A stretch of 64,000 nucleotides of DNA from Kitasatospora gansuensis (GTDB lineage: Bacteria; Actinomycetota; Actinomycetes; Streptomycetales; Streptomycetaceae): NCBI RefSeq assembly GCF_014203705.1, contig NZ_JACHJR010000001.1, positions 6,324,001-6,388,000 on the forward strand, read 5' to 3'. Of this stretch, positions 35,567-44,559 are shown piece by piece. The translations under genes were made by a program, and so were the position numbers. The notes under the pieces are model-generated. The model did not search any database. It was not told the DNA's origin and was given only the letters and a program-made list of their open reading frames with translations. Within the stretch, counting starts at the first letter, position 1. Each line of letters begins with the position of its first letter.

Positions 35567-36406
35567 TCAGCCCTTGACGGCGCCCTGCATGATGCCGCCG
35601 ACGATCTGACGGCCCAACAGGGCGAAGACCAGCAGCACGGGGAGGGTGCCGATCAGGGTGCCGGCCATGATGATCGACTGGTCCGGGACGTAGCCCTGGC
35701 CGAGCGACTTGAGCGCGACCTGCACGGTCGGATTCTGCGAACTCAGCGCCACGATGGGCCAGAAGAAGTCGTTCCAGGTGGCCATGAAGGTGAGCATGCC
35801 GAGCACCGCCATGCCGGGGCGGGCCACCGGCAGCACGATCGACCAGAAGATCCGCAGGCTCGAAGCGCCGTCCATCCGGCCCGCCTCGATCAGCTCGTCC
35901 GGCAGTGCCTGGACCAGGAACTGCCGCATGAAGAAGACCCCGAAGGCGGAGACCAGCGCGGGCAGGATCACCGAGGGCAGCTTGTTCTGCAGGTCCAGCT
36001 TCACGATCACCATGAAGAGCGGGATCACCCCGAGCTGCGGCGGGATCATCATCGTGCCGACCGTGATCGCCAGCAGCAACCCCCGCCCGCGGAACCGGAG
36101 TTTGGCGAAGGCGAAGCCGGCCAGCGTGGAGGAGAGCACCACCCCGGCGGTGACGACCGCCGAGACGATCAGCGAGTTCACCAACGCAGTCGCGATGTCC
36201 GCCTGTTGCAGCGCCTCGCCGATGTTGTGGAACAGGTTCGGGCCCGGGGTGAGCGCCGGAGTGGCCGAGCTGAGCTCGGAGTTGGAGCGGCTCGCGGCCA
36301 CCAGCGTCCAGTAGAACGGGAAGACGAAGGCCAGGGTGGCGGCGATCAGCACGCCGTAGGCGAGCGGGCCGCCTTGCAGGGGGGAGCGTCTCTTCACGAA
36401 GGTCAC
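35567..36406 (-). CDS. Sugar ABC transporter permease (CebG/MalG type)
   Basis: This 279-residue permease is the second membrane subunit of a carbohydrate importer. It has about six helices and the EAA loop IEAGRMDGASSLRIFW ending at LPVARPGM. The GTG start overlaps the upstream permease stop as GTGA (36406-36403), so the gene begins there rather than at the longer frame that extends to 36796. No ATPase gene is present; such Streptomyces importers use the shared ATPase MsiK encoded elsewhere. Confidence 0.9.
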   Translation of the reverse strand: MTFVKRRSPLQGGPLAYGVLIAATLAFVFPFYWTLVAASRSNSELSSATPALTPGPNLFHNIGEALQQADIATALVNSLIVSAVVTAGVVLSSTLAGFAFAKLRFRGRGLLLAITVGTMMIPPQLGVIPLFMVIVKLDLQNKLPSVILPALVSAFGVFFMRQFLVQALPDELIEAGRMDGASSLRIFWSIVLPVARPGMAVLGMLTFMATWNDFFWPIVALSSQNPTVQVALKSLGQGYVPDQSIIMAGTLIGTLPVLLVFALLGRQIVGGIMQGAVKG

Positions 36407-37329
36407 CGGTCCGTACGGTTGCGCCGGGCCGCGATGGCCGCGTTGACCAGGGCCAGTACGACGATCAGCAGGAACATCACCCAGGCCACGGCGGCGGCCC
36501 GGCCCAGGTGGAAGAAGGTCCAGCCTTGCTCGTACAGGTAGAGCCCGAGGGTCTGGTACTGGTGCGAGATGCCGCCGCCCGAGTTGCCCTCGTACAGCAG
36601 CGGTTCGCCGAACAGCTGGGTGGCGCCGATGGTGGAGACCACCACGGTGAAGACGATGGTCGGCCGCAGGCCCGGCAGCGTGATGTGGCGGAACTGCTGC
36701 CAGCGGGAGGCGCCGTCCACCGCCGCCGACTCGTAGAGCTCCTGCGGGATGGACTGCATGCCGGCCAGGTAGATCAGCGCGTTGTAGCCGGTCCACCGCC
36801 AGGTGACGATCAGTGAGACGCCGAACTGCGAGGCCCAGGTGTTCGCCTGCCAGTCGACGGGGCTCAACCCCACGGTGTTCAGCGCCCAGTTGATCAGGCC
36901 GTAGTCCCGGCCGAACAGCTGGGCGAAGACCAGGGTGGCCGCCGCGACCGAGGTGGCGTACGGCATCAGCATCGCGACCCGGAAGAAAGTCCGGCCGCGC
37001 AGGCGGTAGTTGAGCAGGTGGGCCAGGCCGAGCGCGAGCAGCAGCTGCGGGACGGTGGAGAGCAGCCCGATGGTGAAGGTGTTGCGCAGCGCGTTCCAGA
37101 AGAACGGGTCCTCGAACAGCCGGGTGTAGTTCTGCAGGCCCAGCCAGTCCATCCGGTCCGCCGTCTGCAACTCCACCCGGTGCAGCGAGACATAGGCGGT
37201 GTACAGCAGCGGGAAGAGGCCGAAGGCCGCGAACAGGACGAAGAACGGGGCGAGGAAACCGTACGGGGCGAGCCGGGCGCCCCGGCGCGGGCGGGCGGCG
37301 GCGCGCAGGGGAGTGGCGAGAGTGGCCAT
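36403..37329 (-). CDS. Sugar ABC transporter permease (CebF/MalF type)
   Basis: The 308-residue permease forms the channel with the GTGA-coupled partner. The first helix is LAPYGFLAPFFVLFAAFGLF, and the EAA loop is YESAAVDGASRWQQFR followed by ITLPGLRP. Six helices and length fit the MalF-like CUT1 group. It lies 62 bases after the binding-protein gene. Confidence 0.9.
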   Translation of the reverse strand: MATLATPLRAAARPRRGARLAPYGFLAPFFVLFAAFGLFPLLYTAYVSLHRVELQTADRMDWLGLQNYTRLFEDPFFWNALRNTFTIGLLSTVPQLLLALGLAHLLNYRLRGRTFFRVAMLMPYATSVAAATLVFAQLFGRDYGLINWALNTVGLSPVDWQANTWASQFGVSLIVTWRWTGYNALIYLAGMQSIPQELYESAAVDGASRWQQFRHITLPGLRPTIVFTVVVSTIGATQLFGEPLLYEGNSGGGISHQYQTLGLYLYEQGWTFFHLGRAAAVAWVMFLLIVVLALVNAAIAARRNRTDR

Positions 37330-37391
37330 GGTGGTCCTTCGGTGGTCACCCCGGCCCGGGGCGGTGTGCCCCGGGCCGGAGTCATCGGGCG

Positions 37392-38687
37392 TCAGTTACC
37401 GCTGGCCTTCTTGACGTTGTCCAGGGCGTGCTGCCAGGCGGTGGCCGGGGCGGTGTTGGTGCGCTCCACCTCGCCGAGCGCGTCGGTGAACGCCTTGCCG
37501 ACCACGCCGTCCTCGGTGCCGAGCACCTGGGCGGGCATGTTGGCGGCGGCCTCGCTGAAGATCTCGCCGATCGGCGCGTTGTTGAAGTAGGCGTCCTTGA
37601 CCGACTTGATCTCGCCCTGCGCGCCGGTGCTGGACGGGAAGGAGCCCTGCTTGGTGAAGAGCTTGACCTGCTGCTCCTTGCCGTTCAGCCACTTGATCAG
37701 CTCGGCGGCCTGCTTCGGGTGCTTGGCGGTCCTCGGGACGGCCAGGTAGGCGCCGCCCCAGTTGCCGGTCTTGCCCGGGCCCGCCGCGATGTCCCACTTG
37801 CCCGCGAAGGCGTCGCCCGCCTGGCCCTTGATGTAGCCGATCATCCAGGCCGGGCAGCTCAGGGTGGCGAACTTGCCGGTGCTGAACGCCTTGTTCCACT
37901 CCGGGGTCCACTGCGGCAGCTTGGCCGAGAGGCCGTCGGCGACCAGCCGGGTGGCGTCCGCCCAGGCGGTCTTCACCGCCGGGCTGCTGTCGTGCACGGC
38001 CTTGCCGCTCTCGTCGGCGTAGCGCACCTTCTGCTGGCCGACCTCGGCGGTGAACATGCCCGCCGCGCTGTCGGTCCAGGCGTTGCCGGGCTTGGCCTTG
38101 GCGACGTACTCCTTGCCGAGCGCCAGGTAGCCGTCCCAGGTCGCCCACTTGGCGGCCAGCTCGGCGCGGTCGGTCGGCAGCCCGGCCTCCTTGAAGAGGT
38201 CGGTGCGGAAACAGACCGCCTCCGGGCCGATGTCGGTGCCCGCGCCCAGCACCTTGCCGTCGGCGGTCTTCACCGCGGCGGCCTTCCACGGCACCAGACC
38301 GTCGTTGACGTCCCCGGCGCCGAGCGTCTTCAGGTCGGTGAACTTGTCCGCCTGCTTCTGCATCACGCTGGCGATCCGGCCGACCTCCAGGCCCTGCACG
38401 TCGGCCAGACCACCGCCGCCGGCCAGCTTGGTCTGCAGCGCCTGCCAGTACTGGCCCTCGTCCTGGGTGTCGCTCTGCTTGATGGTGATGTTCGGGTGCA
38501 GCTTCATGTACTCGTCGTAGAGGCCGGCCTCCTTGAACCCGAAGGTGCCGAACAGGTCGACGGTCAGCGTCACCTTCTCGTTCGCGTCCTGCGCACCGGT
38601 GGTGGTGCCGGAGCTGCAGGCGGAGAGGAGCAGGGCGGCGGCGAGGGCGGCGCTGCCGACGGTCACGGCGGCTCTGGACGGGCGCAT
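37392..38687 (-). CDS. Sugar-binding lipoprotein of the beta-glucoside importer
   Basis: The 431-residue lipoprotein has lipobox LLLSACSS (Cys near 23) and the type I CUT1 binding-protein fold: TVDLFGTFGFKEAGLYDEY, ADVQGLEVGRIA, NWGGAYLAVPRTAKHPKQAAE. It resembles CebE-like cello- or laminari-oligosaccharide binding proteins. ATG 38687 has AGGAGG seven bases upstream. Its promoter carries the palindromic operator at 38711-38724. The divergent GH81 enzyme suggests beta-1,3-glucan oligosaccharides as ligand rather than cellobiose; this is inference. Confidence 0.9.
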   Translation of the reverse strand: MRPSRAAVTVGSAALAAALLLSACSSGTTTGAQDANEKVTLTVDLFGTFGFKEAGLYDEYMKLHPNITIKQSDTQDEGQYWQALQTKLAGGGGLADVQGLEVGRIASVMQKQADKFTDLKTLGAGDVNDGLVPWKAAAVKTADGKVLGAGTDIGPEAVCFRTDLFKEAGLPTDRAELAAKWATWDGYLALGKEYVAKAKPGNAWTDSAAGMFTAEVGQQKVRYADESGKAVHDSSPAVKTAWADATRLVADGLSAKLPQWTPEWNKAFSTGKFATLSCPAWMIGYIKGQAGDAFAGKWDIAAGPGKTGNWGGAYLAVPRTAKHPKQAAELIKWLNGKEQQVKLFTKQGSFPSSTGAQGEIKSVKDAYFNNAPIGEIFSEAAANMPAQVLGTEDGVVGKAFTDALGEVERTNTAPATAWQHALDNVKKASGN

Positions 38688-38710
38688 GGGGGTGCCTCCT
38701 GGTCGAATTC

Positions 38711-38766
38711 TGAGAGCGCTCTCAAGCGCTGGGAGGAGCGTGCCGGTTGAGTTCATCGCCCGTCAA
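38711..38766 (-). promoter_or_regulatory. Promoter and LacI-type operator of the transporter operon
   Basis: On the minus strand TTGACG (38766-38761) and CACGCT (38742-38737) are 18 bases apart as -35 and -10. The perfect 14-base palindrome TGAGAGCGCTCTCA (38711-38724) lies about 12 bases past the -10, where a bound repressor would block initiation. It resembles the CebR box TGGGAGCGCTCCCA. Confidence 0.8.
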
Positions 38767-38849
38767 GTGGTCGAAACCCGAACGTAACCTTGGGAGTTGC
38801 TCGGCTCCTGGTTTCAGGTCCTGAAGTCAGGAAGGTTTCGCCGAGCCCG

Positions 38850-38911
38850 TTGACAGTGCTCCACGGACGCCCCTACGGTCCGGGATCGAGGCCGCTGTGA
38901 GAGCGCTCTCT
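38850..38911 (+). promoter_or_regulatory. Promoter and LacI-type operator of the GH81 gene
   Basis: TTGACA (38850-38855) and TACGGT (38874-38879) are 18 bases apart, a strong housekeeping promoter. The palindrome GAGAGCGCTCTC (38899-38910, preceded by T) lies 18 bases past the -10. Together with the operator at 38711 this puts both divergent promoters under one repressor. Confidence 0.82.
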
Positions 38912-38943
38912 TTTCCCCCATACTCCCACCCGAGGTGTCAGAC

Positions 38944-41829
38944 ATGAAGCTGCCACGCGCTCGGTCCCCGAGAGGTCTGGTCCGCCCGGCCGCGGCTCTC
39001 TCGGCGATCGCGCTGACCGCCGCCGCGCTCACCACCACGGTCGGTGCCTCCACCGCCTCCGCCGCCACGATCAAGGTGGGTCTCGGCGGGTACACCGACA
39101 CCCGCCCGGCCGGCACCGTCGGCCCGAGCAACTCCGACGGCGCCCCGCTCACGCCCAAGGTGACCGCGCGGATGGCCGGCCAGGCCGTCCCCACCAACGA
39201 CTGGTGGTCCTCGCTGGTCTTCCAGCGGTACGCGGGAAACCCGTACTCGGAGAACCTGTACGCCCACCCCTTCACCTTCAAGGCGGCCGCCGGCGGCCTC
39301 GAGGTCGGCTACCCCACGAACCCGACCATCACCCCCGACGGGCGCCAGTACGACTTCACCCACACCAAGGACCTCACCGTCGGGGTGGCCGGGCTGAACG
39401 CCCCCGACACCAAGGTCGACGGCTGGACCGACTGGACCGTCACCCCGCAGTGGACCGACGGCGCGCACACCTTCTCGGCGACCGTCGGCCACGGCCTGCC
39501 GTACGTCTACGCGCACGCCACCGGCGGCGCCGCGCAGATCACCGCGGCCGGCACCCCGACCGTCTTCGCCAACCAGGGCAACGTGCTCGGCATCACCGTC
39601 GGCGGCCACCACTACGGCCTGTTCGCGCCGACCGGCACCAGCTGGAACGTGAACGGCACCGTGCTGAGCGCCGCGCTCGGCGCCAAGGACTACTACTCCG
39701 TCGCCGTGCTGCCCTCAGCGGGCGACCTGGCGCTGTACCGCACCTACGCGTACAGCTTCGTCACCGACACCAAGGTCGCCTGGAGCTACGACGCGGGCTC
39801 GGTGACGACCAGTTACACCGCCACCACGACCGCCCAGGAGGGCAGCCAGACCGGCACCCTGCTGGCGCTCTACCCGCACCAGTGGAAGGCCAGCACCGAC
39901 CCGCTGACCGCGCTCACGTACACCTCGCCGCGCGGGCAGATGAAGGTCCGTCAGGGCAGCGGTTTCAGCACCACCATGAAGGCCGACGCCATCCTGCCCT
40001 CGCTGCCGGACGTCGGCGGCCAGGACCGGGCCGCGCTCGGCGCGATGGTCCGCGAGGTGGCCAACGCGGCCGACCCGTTCATGGGCGCGAGCGACACCTA
40101 CTGGACCGGCAAGGCACTCGCTAGGCTCGGGCAACTGGTGCCGATCGCCGACCAGTTGGGCGACACCGCGACCCGGGACAAGCTGCTCGGCCTGATGAAG
40201 GGTCGGCTGCAGACCTGGTTCGCGGGCACCGGCTCCACGGTCTTCGCGTACGACAACGTCTGGAAGACGCTGATCGGCTACCCCGCCTCGTACGGCAGCG
40301 ACGGCGAGCTGAACGACCACCACTTCCACTACGGCTACTACATCCAGGCCGCCGCCACGGTGGCCCGCTACGACGCCGCCTGGGCCGCCGACTCCGCCTG
40401 GGGCGGGATGGTCAAGCTGCTCGCCAAGGACGCCGCCAACGCCGACCGCGCCGACACCCGGTTCCCCTGGCTGCGCAGCTTCGACCCGTACGCCGGGCAC
40501 GGCTGGGCCGCGGGCCACGCCGCCTTCGCCGCCGGGAACAACGAGGAGTCCTCCTCCGAGTCGCTCAACTTCAGTGCGGGGCTGATCCTCTACGGCTCGG
40601 CGACCGGTGACACCGCGCTGCGGGACCTCGGTACCTACCTCTACACCACCGAGTCGCGAGCGGTGGAGCAGTACTGGTTCAACGCCGACCAGTCCGCCTT
40701 CCCGGCCGGCTTCGGGCACCAGACGGCGGGCATGGTCTGGGGCAGCGGCGCCGCGTACTCCACCTGGTGGACGGCCAGCCCCGGCATGATCCACGGCATC
40801 AACTACCTGCCGATCACCGGTGGTTCGCTCTACCTGGCGCGCCGACAGGACGACATCAAGGCCAACCTGGCCGAGCTCAAGGCCAACAACGGCGGGGTGT
40901 TCACCGACTGGCGCGACCTGGCCTGGGAGTTCCAGGCACTGGCCGACCCGGCCGCCGCCAAGGCCAACTGGGATGCGGGCAAGGACGGTTACACCCCCGA
41001 GGAGGGCGAGTCCAAGGCGCACACCTACCACTGGATCTACAACCTCGCCGCCCTCGGCACGCTCGACCCGGCCACCACCTCCGACCAGCCGACCTCGGCG
41101 GTCTTCGTCAACGGCGGCACCCGTACGCACGTCGCGCACAACTACTCGACGACCGCGCGGGCGGTGCACTTCTCGGACGGCTACACGCTCACCGTCCCGG
41201 GCCGGTCCACCGCGAGCGAGCGGGGGAGCTTCCAGGACGGGGGGTCGGGTGGGGTTCCTTCGCCCTCTCCCTCGCCCTCGCCGTCGCCTTCCTCTTCCCC
41301 CTCGCCCTCGCCGTCCCCGTCGGTGCCGCCTACCAGTGGCAGCACCTTCTACCTCCAGCCCGGCGGCGGGCTGACCACCGCGTACGGCACCGGCGCCACC
41401 AGCAGCACCATCGCCTCGGCCGGTGGCACCAACCACGACGGGACCCCGTACCAGCCGACCGTGTACGAGCTGCGCAACGTCAACGGGACGCTGCGGGCGG
41501 GCGCCGCAACGGAGTTCGACCTCTACCTGGACGCGGGCAGCGCCGTCGGCCTCGGCCAGCAGGTCCGGATCTCCTACGACCTGACCGGCAACGGCAGCTT
41601 CGACCGGGTCGAGACCTACCGCTACTTCGCCACCGACCCGGTGACGGGTTGGGAGCGCTACTCGGCCACGGCCGGTCTCGCCTCGGCCACCGGCAGCCTC
41701 GGCAACCTGGCCAACGGGACGGTCAGGGTGGAGGTCTGGTCCGCGATCGGCAGCGCCCCGGCCCAGCTCCGCACCGGCGCGACCCAGGCGCAGGGCAGTG
41801 CCTCGGTGCTGCGGATCCCGTTCAGCTGA
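38944..41829 (+). CDS. Secreted GH81 endo-beta-1,3-glucanase with CBM56-like domain
   Basis: This 961-residue enzyme should degrade laminarin, curdlan or fungal wall glucan outside the cell. A Sec signal (1-42, ending ASAAT) is followed by a GH81 catalytic region (about 45-755) with VPTNDWWSSLVFQR near the start, YGSDGELNDHHFHYGYY and the family active-site block NNEESSSESLNFSAG. A Pro/Ser linker (PSPSPSPS repeats, about 770-798) leads to a C-terminal ~160-residue module (GGTNHDGTPYQPTVYELRNV, ETYRYFATDPVTGWE) that resembles CBM56, a beta-1,3-glucan binder. ATG 38944 has GAGG eight bases upstream. It is divergent from the importer and shares its operator type. Confidence 0.92.
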   Translation: MKLPRARSPRGLVRPAAALSAIALTAAALTTTVGASTASAATIKVGLGGYTDTRPAGTVGPSNSDGAPLTPKVTARMAGQAVPTNDWWSSLVFQRYAGNPYSENLYAHPFTFKAAAGGLEVGYPTNPTITPDGRQYDFTHTKDLTVGVAGLNAPDTKVDGWTDWTVTPQWTDGAHTFSATVGHGLPYVYAHATGGAAQITAAGTPTVFANQGNVLGITVGGHHYGLFAPTGTSWNVNGTVLSAALGAKDYYSVAVLPSAGDLALYRTYAYSFVTDTKVAWSYDAGSVTTSYTATTTAQEGSQTGTLLALYPHQWKASTDPLTALTYTSPRGQMKVRQGSGFSTTMKADAILPSLPDVGGQDRAALGAMVREVANAADPFMGASDTYWTGKALARLGQLVPIADQLGDTATRDKLLGLMKGRLQTWFAGTGSTVFAYDNVWKTLIGYPASYGSDGELNDHHFHYGYYIQAAATVARYDAAWAADSAWGGMVKLLAKDAANADRADTRFPWLRSFDPYAGHGWAAGHAAFAAGNNEESSSESLNFSAGLILYGSATGDTALRDLGTYLYTTESRAVEQYWFNADQSAFPAGFGHQTAGMVWGSGAAYSTWWTASPGMIHGINYLPITGGSLYLARRQDDIKANLAELKANNGGVFTDWRDLAWEFQALADPAAAKANWDAGKDGYTPEEGESKAHTYHWIYNLAALGTLDPATTSDQPTSAVFVNGGTRTHVAHNYSTTARAVHFSDGYTLTVPGRSTASERGSFQDGGSGGVPSPSPSPSPSPSSSPSPSPSPSVPPTSGSTFYLQPGGGLTTAYGTGATSSTIASAGGTNHDGTPYQPTVYELRNVNGTLRAGAATEFDLYLDAGSAVGLGQQVRISYDLTGNGSFDRVETYRYFATDPVTGWERYSATAGLASATGSLGNLANGTVRVEVWSAIGSAPAQLRTGATQAQGSASVLRIPFS

Positions 41830-41845
41830 TCCGTGCCCTTCCGCG

Positions 41846-41878
41846 ACCGGCCCCCGGCAGCTCCTGCCGGGGGCCGGT
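41846..41878 (+). terminator. Terminator after the GH81 gene
   Basis: ACCGGCCCCCGGCAG (41846-41860) pairs perfectly with the complement at 41864-41878, leaving a three-base loop CTC. It begins 17 bases after the stop codon. Confidence 0.85.
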
Positions 41879-41998
41879 GTGCTGACGGGGCGTGAGGCCG
41901 GGAGGCTGACGGTCACTCGGCCGGGTGGGTGAGCCGGGTCGCCGGGGGCGTCGATGCTGGGGCACGATGCTCCGGGGGCCTTGCAGAGAGGGACTCGT

Positions 41999-42568
41999 GT
42001 GACCACGTATCAGGTCGGGTATTTCATCGGCAGCCTGTCCGAGAAGTCGATCAACCGGGTGCTGTCCCGGGCGCTGATCCGGCTGGCACCGGCGGAGTTG
42101 GAGTTCCGGGAGATCCCGATCAAGGACCTGCCGCTCTACAACCACGACTTCGACGCCGACTACCCGCCGGAGGGCCGGGCGCTCAAGGAGGCGATCGCCG
42201 CCTCGCAGGCGCTGCTGTTCGTCACGCCCGAGTACAACCGGGGGATCCCCGGCGCGCTGAAGAACGCGATCGACTGGGCCAGCCGCCCGTGGGGCACCAA
42301 CTCCTTCACCCACAAGCCCTCGGCGGTGATCGGCACCTCGCCCGGCAAGATCGGCACCGCCGTGGCGCAGCAGAGCCTGCGGTCGGCGCTGAGCTTCTGC
42401 AACTCCCCGCAGATGTCCGCCCCGGAGGCGTACATCCAGTTCACCCCGGGCCTGTTCGGGGAGGACGGGGAGGTGACCGACCCGGCCACGCAGCAGTTCC
42501 TCAGTGACTTCATGGCCGACTACAAGGCTTTTGTCGAACGGGTGTTGACGGTACTTCCGCCCCGCTAG
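41999..42568 (+). CDS. NADPH-dependent FMN reductase-type flavoprotein
   Basis: The 189-residue protein is a flavodoxin-fold reductase of the FMN_red family (ArsH/ChrR/azoreductase-like), probably reducing FMN, quinones or azo compounds. It shows VGYFIGSLSEKSINRVLSRAL with the FMN-phosphate loop, the family motif TPEYNRGIPGALKNAIDW (about 80-97) and GTSPGKIGTAVAQ. GTG 41999 is chosen for AGAGGGA just upstream. It is monocistronic or leads into the RraA-like gene 25 bases later. Nothing links it clearly to glucan use. Confidence 0.88.
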   Translation: MTTYQVGYFIGSLSEKSINRVLSRALIRLAPAELEFREIPIKDLPLYNHDFDADYPPEGRALKEAIAASQALLFVTPEYNRGIPGALKNAIDWASRPWGTNSFTHKPSAVIGTSPGKIGTAVAQQSLRSALSFCNSPQMSAPEAYIQFTPGLFGEDGEVTDPATQQFLSDFMADYKAFVERVLTVLPPR

Positions 42569-42593
42569 CCGTGCTGCGTGGCAGAGTTCGGGT

Positions 42594-43292
42594 ATGACGC
42601 ACCGTGAGCTGTTCACCTCACTGTCCACGCCCCTGGTCGCCGACGCCTGCGTCCGGCTGGGTGTCCCGCTGCGGGTGGCGCCGCCCGGCATCGTCGCGGT
42701 GGTGCCGGGCCAGCGGGTGGCGGGGCGGGTGCTGCCGGTCCGGCACTACGGCAGTGTCGACGTCTTTCTGGAGGCGTTCGGCGAGGCCGGTCCCGGCGAC
42801 GTGCTGGTGATCGACAACGGTGGCCGGACGGACGAGGCGTGCGTCGGCGACCTGGCGGTCCTGGAGGCCGGGGTGGCCGGGCTGTCCGGCGTGGTGATCT
42901 GGGGGCAGCACCGGGACACCCCCGAACTGATCGAGATCGGCCTGCCGGTGTTCAGCTACGGCGCCTGCCCGCTCGGCCCGCTCCGGCTGGACGAGCGGGA
43001 GCCCGAGGCACTGGCCGGCGCGCGCTTCGGCCCGCACACGGTGACCGCCGAGGACGTGGCCTTCGGCGACCAGGACGGCGTGCTGTTCGTGCCCGCCGCC
43101 CGTGCCACCGAGGTGCTGGACACGGCCGCCGGGATCCACGCCACCGAACGGGCACAGGCCGACAAGATCAGGGCGGGCGAGACGCTGCGCCGGCAGACCG
43201 CCTTCGACGACTACCTGACCCGCCGCGCGGCCGACCCGACGTACACCTTCCGCCGCCACCTGCAGCAGATCGGCGGCGCGATCGAGGTCTAG
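42594..43292 (+). CDS. RraA-like protein (HMG/CHA aldolase family)
   Basis: The 232-residue protein belongs to the RraA/demethylmenaquinone-methyltransferase-like fold. The metal/substrate site is visible as NGGRTDEACVGDL and GVVIWGQHRD, where the Arg-Asp pair is conserved in pyruvate aldolases of this fold. Members either cleave 4-hydroxy-4-methyl-2-oxoglutarate or inhibit RNase E; the extended length (~230 with a C-terminal helix) favours the aldolase type. It starts 25 bases after the FMN reductase stop and converges on the LacI gene. Confidence 0.8.
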   Translation: MTHRELFTSLSTPLVADACVRLGVPLRVAPPGIVAVVPGQRVAGRVLPVRHYGSVDVFLEAFGEAGPGDVLVIDNGGRTDEACVGDLAVLEAGVAGLSGVVIWGQHRDTPELIEIGLPVFSYGACPLGPLRLDEREPEALAGARFGPHTVTAEDVAFGDQDGVLFVPAARATEVLDTAAGIHATERAQADKIRAGETLRRQTAFDDYLTRRAADPTYTFRRHLQQIGGAIEV

Positions 43293-43303
43293 GTCAGGTC
43301 AGC

Positions 43304-44359
43304 TCAGGCCGACTCGCGACGCACCAGCCGGGTCGGAGTGATCACCGACGTGGGGGCGAGCGGCTGGGCCGGGCTGGCCAGGCGGCGGAGGAGGAGGCGG
43401 GCCATCAGGCGGCCCATCTCCTCGATGTCCTGGCGGACGGTGGTGAGTGGGGGCTCGGTCCAGGCGGCGATGGACTCGACGTCGTCGAAGCCGACGATCG
43501 CGACGTCCTCGGGGACCCGGCGGCCGTGCGTGCGCAGGACCCGCAGCGCGCCGGAGGCCATCGCGTCGGAAGCGGCGAATACGGCGTCCAGGTCGGGCCG
43601 CCGGGCCAGGAGTTCGGCCATCGCGCGGCCGCCGCCGTCAGGGGTGAAGTCGCCCTCGGCGATCAGGGCCGGGTCGCCGTCGGGGATCAGGTCGCGGTAG
43701 CCGTCGAGGCGGTCGGTGGAGGAGGTCTGGTCGAGCGGGCCCGTGATGGTGGCGATCCGGGTGCGGCCGAGCGAGCGCAGGTGCTGGACGGCCATCCGGG
43801 CGCCGCCCCGGTTGTCGCTGTCCACGTAGACCAGCTCGCGGTCGGACTCGGCGCCGGGCCAGCCGGGGCGGCCGCCGATCACGGTGGGCAGGCCGACCCG
43901 GCGGGCCATCTCGGGCAGTGGGTCGCTCCGGTGCAGCGAGAACAGCAGCGCGCCGTCCACGTGGCCGCCGGCCAGGTAGCGGCCGACCCGCTCGTAGTCC
44001 TGCTGGGCCTCGATCAGCAGCAGCACCATCTGGTTGTCGGCGGCGGAGAGTTCGCGGCTGATGCCGCGCAGGTGCTGGGCGAAGAACGGGTCCGAGAACA
44101 GCCGGCTCTCGGGTTCGGCGACCACCACGGCGATGGCATGGTTCCGCCGGGTGACCAGGGTGCGGGCGGCGAGGTTCGGGGCGTAGCCGAGCTCGTCGAC
44201 CGCGCGCTGCACCTTCTCCCGCAGGGCCTCGCGGACCCCGGTGCCGCCGTTCACGACCCGGGACGCGGTGGCCCGGGAGACCCCGGCGCGTTCGGCGACG
44301 GACTCCAGGGTCGGGCGGGGGAGGGCGCCGGCCTGCTGGGCCTCGGGCTGCTGGGCCAC
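43304..44359 (-). CDS. LacI-family repressor of the beta-glucan locus
   Basis: The 351-residue regulator has the LacI HTH and hinge (PTLESVAERAGVSRATASRVVNGG within about 15-40; the hinge helix follows near 60) and a periplasmic-binding-like sugar domain (about 75-345, e.g. AIAVVVAEPESRLFSDPFF). GTG 44359 has GAGGAG seven bases upstream; the longer frame to 44488 would run through its own operator. The same palindrome occurs at 38711, 38899 and its own promoter (44437), so I infer that it represses the importer/GH1 operon and GH81, and itself. Inducer is probably a beta-gluco-oligosaccharide. Confidence 0.9.
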   Translation of the reverse strand: MAQQPEAQQAGALPRPTLESVAERAGVSRATASRVVNGGTGVREALREKVQRAVDELGYAPNLAARTLVTRRNHAIAVVVAEPESRLFSDPFFAQHLRGISRELSAADNQMVLLLIEAQQDYERVGRYLAGGHVDGALLFSLHRSDPLPEMARRVGLPTVIGGRPGWPGAESDRELVYVDSDNRGGARMAVQHLRSLGRTRIATITGPLDQTSSTDRLDGYRDLIPDGDPALIAEGDFTPDGGGRAMAELLARRPDLDAVFAASDAMASGALRVLRTHGRRVPEDVAIVGFDDVESIAAWTEPPLTTVRQDIEEMGRLMARLLLRRLASPAQPLAPTSVITPTRLVRRESA

Positions 44360-44436
44360 TGCGGACTCCTCGGGGCTACGGGGGGCGGGACGGCTCGGAT
44401 GCGCCTGTGCAGAGCTTATCCGGTGCGGATGATCCT

Positions 44437-44450
44437 TGAGAGCGCTCCCA
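44437..44450 (-). promoter_or_regulatory. Autoregulatory operator of the LacI gene
   Basis: TGAGAGCGCTCCCA matches the other two operators in 12 of 14 positions. A minus-strand -10-like TAAGCT (44418-44413) lies 17 bases from TCTCAA, a -35 that overlaps the operator, so binding should block polymerase. Confidence 0.75.
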
Positions 44451-44559
44451 GGTTTCGTCCTCCGGGGGCTGGCGGAGTCGGCGGCCAAGATCGTCAGGTC
44501 CGATCTGGGTGTCGGATTTCCGCCAGTCGCCGGGTCGGGAGTGCCGCAGACTGGAGGAC

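Noticed and set aside
41260..41330. PSPSPS-coding short repeats in GH81 as a possible CRISPR or satellite array
   Set aside because: They are in-frame linker codons with no spacers; a normal secreted-enzyme linker.
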